The notes under the pieces were generated by a model that worked only from the letters and a program-made list of their open reading frames with translations, had not been told where the DNA came from and ran no database searches. A program made the position numbers and the translations under genes. A DNA stretch of 11,507 nt from Pseudomonadota bacterium. GTDB lineage: Bacteria; Pseudomonadota; Alphaproteobacteria; HIMB59; GCA-002718135. Location of the stretch: the NCBI GenBank assembly GCA_027625355.1, contig JAQBWI010000029.1, forward strand, positions 1 to 11,507, in the 5' to 3' direction. Of this stretch, positions 7,907-11,507 are shown in pieces. Each line of letters opens with the position of its first letter. Within the stretch, counting starts at the first letter, position 1.

Positions 7907-8242
7907 TTACTTCCTAGTATTTCTTTTTTTAGTAAATTTTATATGTTGTAATGTATAGTCAAACGTTGTTTGTTTGTTATTATTAAATATCTGGGTGTCA
8001 ATCATACGCCCAAGCGCAGATGTTATTTGTTTCGATGATATTTAAAATCCTTACATTGAGCTTTCTGTGTCTTATTTTAAAGATTATTTCTTAAGGCAAT
8101 AAAGGCCCCAGATTAATGGAGCCTTCTTCCCACCCAGCAGCACTGGTGCAGAAACTTTAAAAGAAATACCAAATGATGATGTAGATTAATCCTACAAAGA
8201 AAATTATCTTTGAGAGTATCCAACAAATAAATCCAATCATGA
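7907..8242. other. Intergenic stretch between the secreted-protein and integrase genes
   Basis: About 336 bp lie between two convergent genes. No supported gene is seen. It holds a hairpin with arms GGGTGT and ACGCCC (7993-8011), a second hairpin at 8102-8125, and a 22-codon open stretch ending at 8188 (GAETLKEIPNDDVD) that could be the tail of a deleted gene. Confidence 0.5.
8102..8125 (-). terminator. Weak candidate terminator downstream of the integrase gene
   Basis: The arms AAGGCCCC and GGAGCCTT pair with one mismatch around an 8-nt loop. On the minus strand the stem is followed by TATTGCC, a poor U-tract. It lies about 120 bp past the integrase stop. It is a hairpin in the right place, but not a textbook terminator. 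Confidence 0.3.
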
Positions 8243-9241
8243 CTATCCTAACTTCTTTACGATCTTCTTCGGATCTAATTTTGTGTAAGTGTTTAACAAC
8301 ACTCTTGGGTCTCTGTGTCCTGAGATGCTTTGGACCTCTACCAAACTTAACCCATGCTCAAAGAGTCTGCTACATGCCTCACGCCTCAGGTCATGCCAAC
8401 GAAAATCTTTTATCTTCGCCCTCCTCTTCGCTTGCTTAAACCAAAACTTAAGGCTGTCTTTTGTTATTGGAAAAATCTTTCCGTCTATTCTCATGATTTG
8501 AGATCTAAGAATTAGATGTGCTTTTTCACTTAACGGGACAACCCTATCCTCAGAGTTCTTTGTATCTGTTAACGTCATGACACGATCAGACCAATTAATT
8601 TGTTTAGCAGATAATTTTAATAATTCGCCTTGTCTTATAGCTGTCTCAATAGAGAACTGGACCATAGACTTAAGATATTTATTATCACTTATCGCACATG
8701 CCTCGATTAATCTCTTCTGTTCGTCGCCTTCTAATCTTCTGGACCTAGGTCTAGGCTGTCTTAACCTTCTTACGTTTATGCAAGGATTGAAGGGAATAGA
8801 AATTCCCCAGTCATGAATTGCTACGTCTATAACAACTTTCAGAAAAGATAGATCTTTGTTGAATGTAGTGCCACAGACAGTTTCCAATCTTCTATCTCTA
8901 AACTCTGCAATATCTTTTGTAGATAGAGCTAATAGATTTACCTCAGCCAATGGGTCTTGAAGTATGTACCCGACTCGATACTCCTCCATGCGCCAACCCT
9001 TCTTGTGCCTGTGCTTATGTTCTTTCAGATAACGCTTTAATAAATCCTTAAGCATTACCCTAGACGCCTCTGTGAAATCAGTAGTTAATCCCTTGTCGAG
9101 ATTATTTTCCATACTACGACCCCATTTAATTGCGTCTGGTTTCGTATTAAAAGTTTTAACTAAAGTCTTAAAACCTTTGCGTCTAACTTGGACAACATAA
9201 GTAGTTTTAGTTTTTAGTTTTCTTCGAAAAATAGTTGCCAT
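8243..9241 (-). CDS. int: Tyrosine recombinase (phage/island integrase)
   Basis: This is a site-specific recombinase of 332 aa that would integrate and excise the element at tRNA-Arg. It has a short N-terminal arm-DNA-binding domain (MATIFRRKLKTKTTYVVQVR and then FKTLVKTFNTK), a core-binding SAM-like domain (about 60-150) and a complete catalytic domain. Catalytic residues in order are Arg203 in TAIRQGELL, Lys228 in TDTKNSEDRVVPL, His283 and Arg286 in FRWHDLRREA, His309 in ISGHRDPR and the nucleophile Tyr319 in LLNTYTKL. All are present, so the enzyme may be active. I prefer the ATG at 9241 to a GTG two codons upstream because the family usually starts MAT. The gene is visibly less AT-rich than the flanking genes, in keeping with transfer. 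No excisionase gene was found. Confidence 0.95.
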   Translation of the reverse strand: MATIFRRKLKTKTTYVVQVRRKGFKTLVKTFNTKPDAIKWGRSMENNLDKGLTTDFTEASRVMLKDLLKRYLKEHKHRHKKGWRMEEYRVGYILQDPLAEVNLLALSTKDIAEFRDRRLETVCGTTFNKDLSFLKVVIDVAIHDWGISIPFNPCINVRRLRQPRPRSRRLEGDEQKRLIEACAISDNKYLKSMVQFSIETAIRQGELLKLSAKQINWSDRVMTLTDTKNSEDRVVPLSEKAHLILRSQIMRIDGKIFPITKDSLKFWFKQAKRRAKIKDFRWHDLRREACSRLFEHGLSLVEVQSISGHRDPRVLLNTYTKLDPKKIVKKLG

Positions 9242-9265
9242 TTTCACTCACTTTCTGAAAGCGAG

Positions 9266-9307
9266 CTGTTACAGAACTGTTACAAATACGATTAATGAAT
9301 CTGTAAC
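9266..9307. promoter_or_regulatory. Cluster of GTTACA motifs: candidate integrase arm-type sites
   Basis: CTGTTACA occurs at 9266-9273 and again at 9277-9284, three bases apart. The inverse TGTAAC occurs at 9302-9307 within TGAATCTGTAAC. The left end of the island has GTTACA (4391), TGTAAC (4426) and TGAATCTGTT (4401). Motifs shared by both ends, just inside the attachment cores, are what integrase or excisionase arm sites look like. The cluster also covers the likely integrase promoter, so autoregulation is possible. Confidence 0.45.
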
Positions 9308-9329
9308 ACTTGAAAAAACTAAGGGATAC

Positions 9330-9377
9330 TTGGCGCGCCCGAGAAGAGTCGAACTCCTAACCTCCAGATCCGTAGTC
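9330..9377 (-). repeat. Proximal attachment site inside the tRNA-Arg gene (48-bp repeat)
   Basis: This is the second exact copy of the 48-bp repeat found at 4213-4260. It forms the 3' part of the functional tRNA-Arg gene, so integration kept the tRNA intact. The crossover lies somewhere within the identical block, most plausibly near the anticodon arm end. Confidence 0.93.
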
Positions 9378-9407
9378 TGGCGCTCTATCCAATTGAGCTA
9401 CGGGCGC
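9331..9407 (-). tRNA. tRNA-Arg (anticodon ACG)
   Basis: The minus strand folds into a complete 77-nt tRNA with encoded CCA. The acceptor stem is GCGCCCG with CGGGCGC, the D arm is GCTC...GAGC, and the anticodon stem is CCAGA/TCTGG around the loop CTACGGA (anticodon ACG, reading CGN arginine codons after A34 editing). The T arm is AGGAG/CTTCT with loop TTCGACT and one G-T pair. It is the integration target of the island, which lies on its 3' side. Confidence 0.97.
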
Positions 9408-9456
9408 TTCTTATTTTTCAACCCTTTATCAAGTTAACTTTGAATATACAATATTC

Positions 9457-9478
9457 ATGGTATCACCATGGTACCACC
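9457..9478. repeat. Tandem 11-bp repeat (ATGGTATCACC / ATGGTACCACC)
   Basis: Two adjacent copies differ at one base and also contain overlapping palindromes (CCATGG, GGTACC). The repeat lies about 50 bp upstream of the tRNA-Arg gene and about 110 bp upstream of the divergent secreted-protein gene, so it could be a regulatory site or simple repeat. Confidence 0.5.
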
Positions 9479-9586
9479 ATTTAATTATTTTAACATATTA
9501 TAGGTTAATTTTCACTTATTAGGACTAAACAATGTCAAAACTTAATGTTATTTGATAAATTCAACTTTAAACTTTTAGGTAAATAT

Positions 9587-10702
9587 ATGATGAATATTAA
9601 AAATTTTTATGCTTTCTTTATTTTAATATTTTTGAATACAAGCTTGTTCTCAAAAGATTTATCTTTTGAAGAATTTAATGAGCTCAAAAAAGCGCTTAAA
9701 AATAATGATGTCACAATAGAACAATTTAATGAAACAATTGATGAGTTTGAAATTTCATCAGATATTTTTAAAATTTCAAAAGATCTTTTCTTAAACAATG
9801 CAATAGAATTAGACGATTATTTAGTTGTTATTGAAAATTCTTTGGTATCTGGAAGCTCTTCTAATTCTAATAATAAAGAAAATGAAACAATTAATTTAAA
9901 TGAAAATAGTGATAATATATTTGATGGTGAATTTTTGTTTCAAACAGAAGTTACAAAACTAAGTAAGTACATAACAGACATTAAATACGGCCAACTATTT
10001 GACAACAAGATTATATTTGAAAACAATAAAATAAAAAAAATAAATATTTCAGAAAATAATGAGGATGTACTAAAATTTACAAAACCAAAGTTAACTATTT
10101 TAGACAATGGAAAATTTAACATTAAATCTAATGTAATTGACCCAAAAGATCCATCACCTCTAAAATATAGGCTTGATGGTCAAATTGATAAAAATTTAAT
10201 TAGTGGAAAAATTCAAATTATTTACAATGGAAGTGAAATGCCTGGCATGGTACTTCTAGAATTAGAGACTAGAGAAAAATCAGTTTTAAATAATAATTCT
10301 AATAACATCATGGTTGATCTAGCAGATAATAAGTTATCTTTAAAATTTAAAATTATTGAGGTGAATAATAGAGTTCCATCATTTCTTAATGCCAGAGTAG
10401 ATAATATTGAAAACTTGACATTTGTAATAGAGGAAGATCAGGTTAAAGAAATACTTTTTGAAGAAAAATCAAACAATTTTTTTAGTAAAAAAATAGTAAA
10501 GTCATTTAAAAATATAAAAATAAAATTAACAAATCAAACAACCTTAAAAGGTAAATCTAAATTAGTTCTAAATGAATTGAGAGGTGAAAATGTTGTCATT
10601 TGGTGGGATTTAAATTTATCCCAAAATAATCTATCTGGAGAAGTTGAAATAGAATTAGTAGGAAAAGGCCCACAAATTAAACTTATCCCAATTAATGAAT
10701 AA
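9587..10702 (+). CDS. Secreted protein of unknown function with helical and beta regions
   Basis: This protein has 371 aa from ATG 9587. An earlier ATG at 9545 would put 14 residues before the signal peptide; 9587 has an AGGT ribosome-binding site and gives a normal export signal (NIKNFYAFFILIFLNTSLFS, cleavage near residue 22 before KDLSF). The mature protein starts with a predicted helical, acidic segment of about 60 residues (FEEFNELKKALKNNDVTIEQ onward), then an Asn/Ser-rich linker, then two beta-rich halves. Both halves end in a similar strand pattern (KNLISGKIQIIY and NNLSGEVEIELV), hinting at an internal duplication. No catalytic motif or known family is recognised. It lies outside the island on the far side of tRNA-Arg, in the same direction as the next secreted-protein gene, and is followed by a terminator-like hairpin. 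Confidence 0.78.
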   Translation: MMNIKNFYAFFILIFLNTSLFSKDLSFEEFNELKKALKNNDVTIEQFNETIDEFEISSDIFKISKDLFLNNAIELDDYLVVIENSLVSGSSSNSNNKENETINLNENSDNIFDGEFLFQTEVTKLSKYITDIKYGQLFDNKIIFENNKIKKINISENNEDVLKFTKPKLTILDNGKFNIKSNVIDPKDPSPLKYRLDGQIDKNLISGKIQIIYNGSEMPGMVLLELETREKSVLNNNSNNIMVDLADNKLSLKFKIIEVNNRVPSFLNARVDNIENLTFVIEEDQVKEILFEEKSNNFFSKKIVKSFKNIKIKLTNQTTLKGKSKLVLNELRGENVVIWWDLNLSQNNLSGEVEIELVGKGPQIKLIPINE

Positions 10703-10704
10703 AT

Positions 10705-10740
10705 AATCCTTTTATTTGGGTTTTTTTCTTATTTTTTTTT
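10705..10740 (+). terminator. Candidate Rho-independent terminator after the 371-aa protein gene
   Basis: A short stem AATCC/GGGTT (one T-G pair) with an 8-nt loop is followed directly by a run of T and further T-rich sequence. It begins 2 bp after the stop codon. The stem is weak, but its position and long T tract favour a terminator. Confidence 0.45.
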
Positions 10741-10789
10741 AGTTTAATGTGTTTTATGTTAAATAATTTGATCATTACTAATTTACTCA

Positions 10790-11507
10790 ATGAAATTAAC
10801 TTTTAAAATATTATCACTCATCATTTCAGTCGGAGTTGCTTTATCAGCAAATACAGCATTTGCTGAAAAAGAAAATCCCTTATATAATTACAATCTTTTG
10901 GCATTGAAGATTGAATGTAGTGAAAATAATGCAGGACGTGGCCCTTGGAAAAGTAATTTTTTCGGTATTACTACCGATCACACTTTCCATGGAAGTAGAT
11001 GGTGGTATGACTCTGGAGATAGACTTGGAGAAATTGGACAATATACCTTCAATGGATCAAGAACAAAAAAATCTCTTCTTATAGAAGGGGAAGGAAGGTG
11101 GTTAGAGGATAACAAAAAAAAACCATGGAAACTTCAATTCATATCCAAAGGTGATAAGCCCATGTTAAAACATTTAGAGGATGGTGTAGAAGGATATGAA
11201 GGTTCAGGGCAACACAAAAGAGATTGCACAATATCACTACTTAATAAAGTTAAAGCAAATGACGCTATTCAGTTAGGCTCTTATACAAGAGTAATTTCAG
11301 GTTTAAGAAACCAAATAGATAACATTAATGCTAGAAAAAAAGAGGAGGAAGAAAAATATAATCAATTAGTCAAAATTAATGAAGATAATAATGAAGAAAT
11401 AAATATACTTCAGAGTGATATTTTAGCTTTAAACAAAGAAATATCAACTCTTGAAAATATTGTTTACTCTTTAAGTGAGGAAATAGATTTGAATGAAGCA
11501 ACAATTG
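10790..11507 (+). CDS. Secreted protein with C-terminal coiled coil, unknown function, cut by window end
   Basis: The gene is open from ATG 10790 to the window edge (239 codons seen), so its 3' end is missing. It begins with a classical signal peptide ending ANTAFA, with cleavage after residue 25. The mature domain (about 26-165) is rich in aromatic and glycine residues (RGPWKSNFFG, HGSRWWYDSG, GEGRWLEDN) and has two cysteines, Cys43 and Cys146, which could form a disulfide in the periplasm. From about residue 170 the sequence becomes a long charged coiled coil (NQIDNINARKKEEEEKYNQL onward) with heptad-like Leu/Ile spacing. I recognise no family. The layout of an exported globular head and coiled stalk suggests an envelope or surface structural role, as inference only. 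Confidence 0.85.
   Translation, partial: MKLTFKILSLIISVGVALSANTAFAEKENPLYNYNLLALKIECSENNAGRGPWKSNFFGITTDHTFHGSRWWYDSGDRLGEIGQYTFNGSRTKKSLLIEGEGRWLEDNKKKPWKLQFISKGDKPMLKHLEDGVEGYEGSGQHKRDCTISLLNKVKANDAIQLGSYTRVISGLRNQIDNINARKKEEEEKYNQLVKINEDNNEEINILQSDILALNKEISTLENIVYSLSEEIDLNEATI

Larger units (their letters stand above)
4213..9377. mobile_element. tRNA-Arg-integrated genomic island, about 5.1 kb, with tyrosine integrase
   Basis: An exact 48-bp direct repeat of the tRNA-Arg 3' end bounds the element (4213-4260 and 9330-9377; period 5,117 bp). The copy at 9330 is part of an intact tRNA and the copy at 4213 is only its 3' portion. A tyrosine integrase gene starts about 90 bp from the intact copy. 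These are the standard marks of site-specific integration at a tRNA gene. The cargo is four plus-strand genes of unknown role. No replication, transfer, capsid or packaging gene is seen, so it is either a minimal or satellite-like element or a reduced remnant. Confidence 0.88.

Noticed and set aside
8239..8816. Three plus-strand ORFs opposite the integrase gene
   Set aside because: They are antisense shadows of a clear tyrosine recombinase with all catalytic residues.
4213..9377. CRISPR array or known defence system in the island
   Set aside because: No regularly spaced direct repeats and no recognisable nuclease, helicase, methylase, reverse transcriptase or toxin-antitoxin motif was seen in the cargo.

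Overview
The window is AT-rich bacterial DNA. An exact CIRCE operator, an alphaproteobacterial RpoH-type promoter and the style of the proteins point to an alphaproteobacterium. The strong A/T bias and short gaps between core genes suggest a streamlined marine, SAR11-like lineage. That placement is inference; no marker gene here fixes it.

Left core (1-4212). The chaperonin operon groES-groEL runs on the minus strand from a promoter and CIRCE region at 2043-2099. Divergent to it is a membrane-anchored S49 (SppA-type) peptidase. The peptidase converges with a GT61-family glycosyltransferase, and the two coding ends overlap by 14 bp.

Island (4213-9377). An intact tRNA-Arg(ACG) gene at 9331-9407 (minus strand) carries a tyrosine integrase immediately 3' of it. 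An exact 48-bp copy of the tRNA 3' end lies 5,117 bp away at 4213-4260. This is a small integrative element or its remnant. Its plus-strand cargo is a 217-aa unknown protein whose start is disturbed by a probable one-base loss in a T tract, a 61-aa two-helix membrane protein, a DUF805 membrane protein, and a 473-aa predicted secreted protein built of four repeats of about 100 residues. The gene-poor stretches hold strong hairpins, GTTACA/TGTAAC motifs near both ends (candidate integrase arm sites), a perfect 16-bp palindrome and a possible second tRNA 3'-end relic. No recognisable replication, packaging, transfer or known defence gene is present.

Right flank (9408-11507). Two plus-strand genes encode predicted secreted proteins of unknown function; the second runs off the window.

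Before insertion, the GT61 start codon would have lain 12 nt downstream of the tRNA-Arg CCA end, so tRNA and glycosyltransferase may once have shared a transcript that the island now separates. The most unusual items are the four-repeat secreted protein, the small-membrane-protein/DUF805 cargo cluster with its frameshifted first gene, and the hairpin cluster at 4517-4627. None matches a system I can name.
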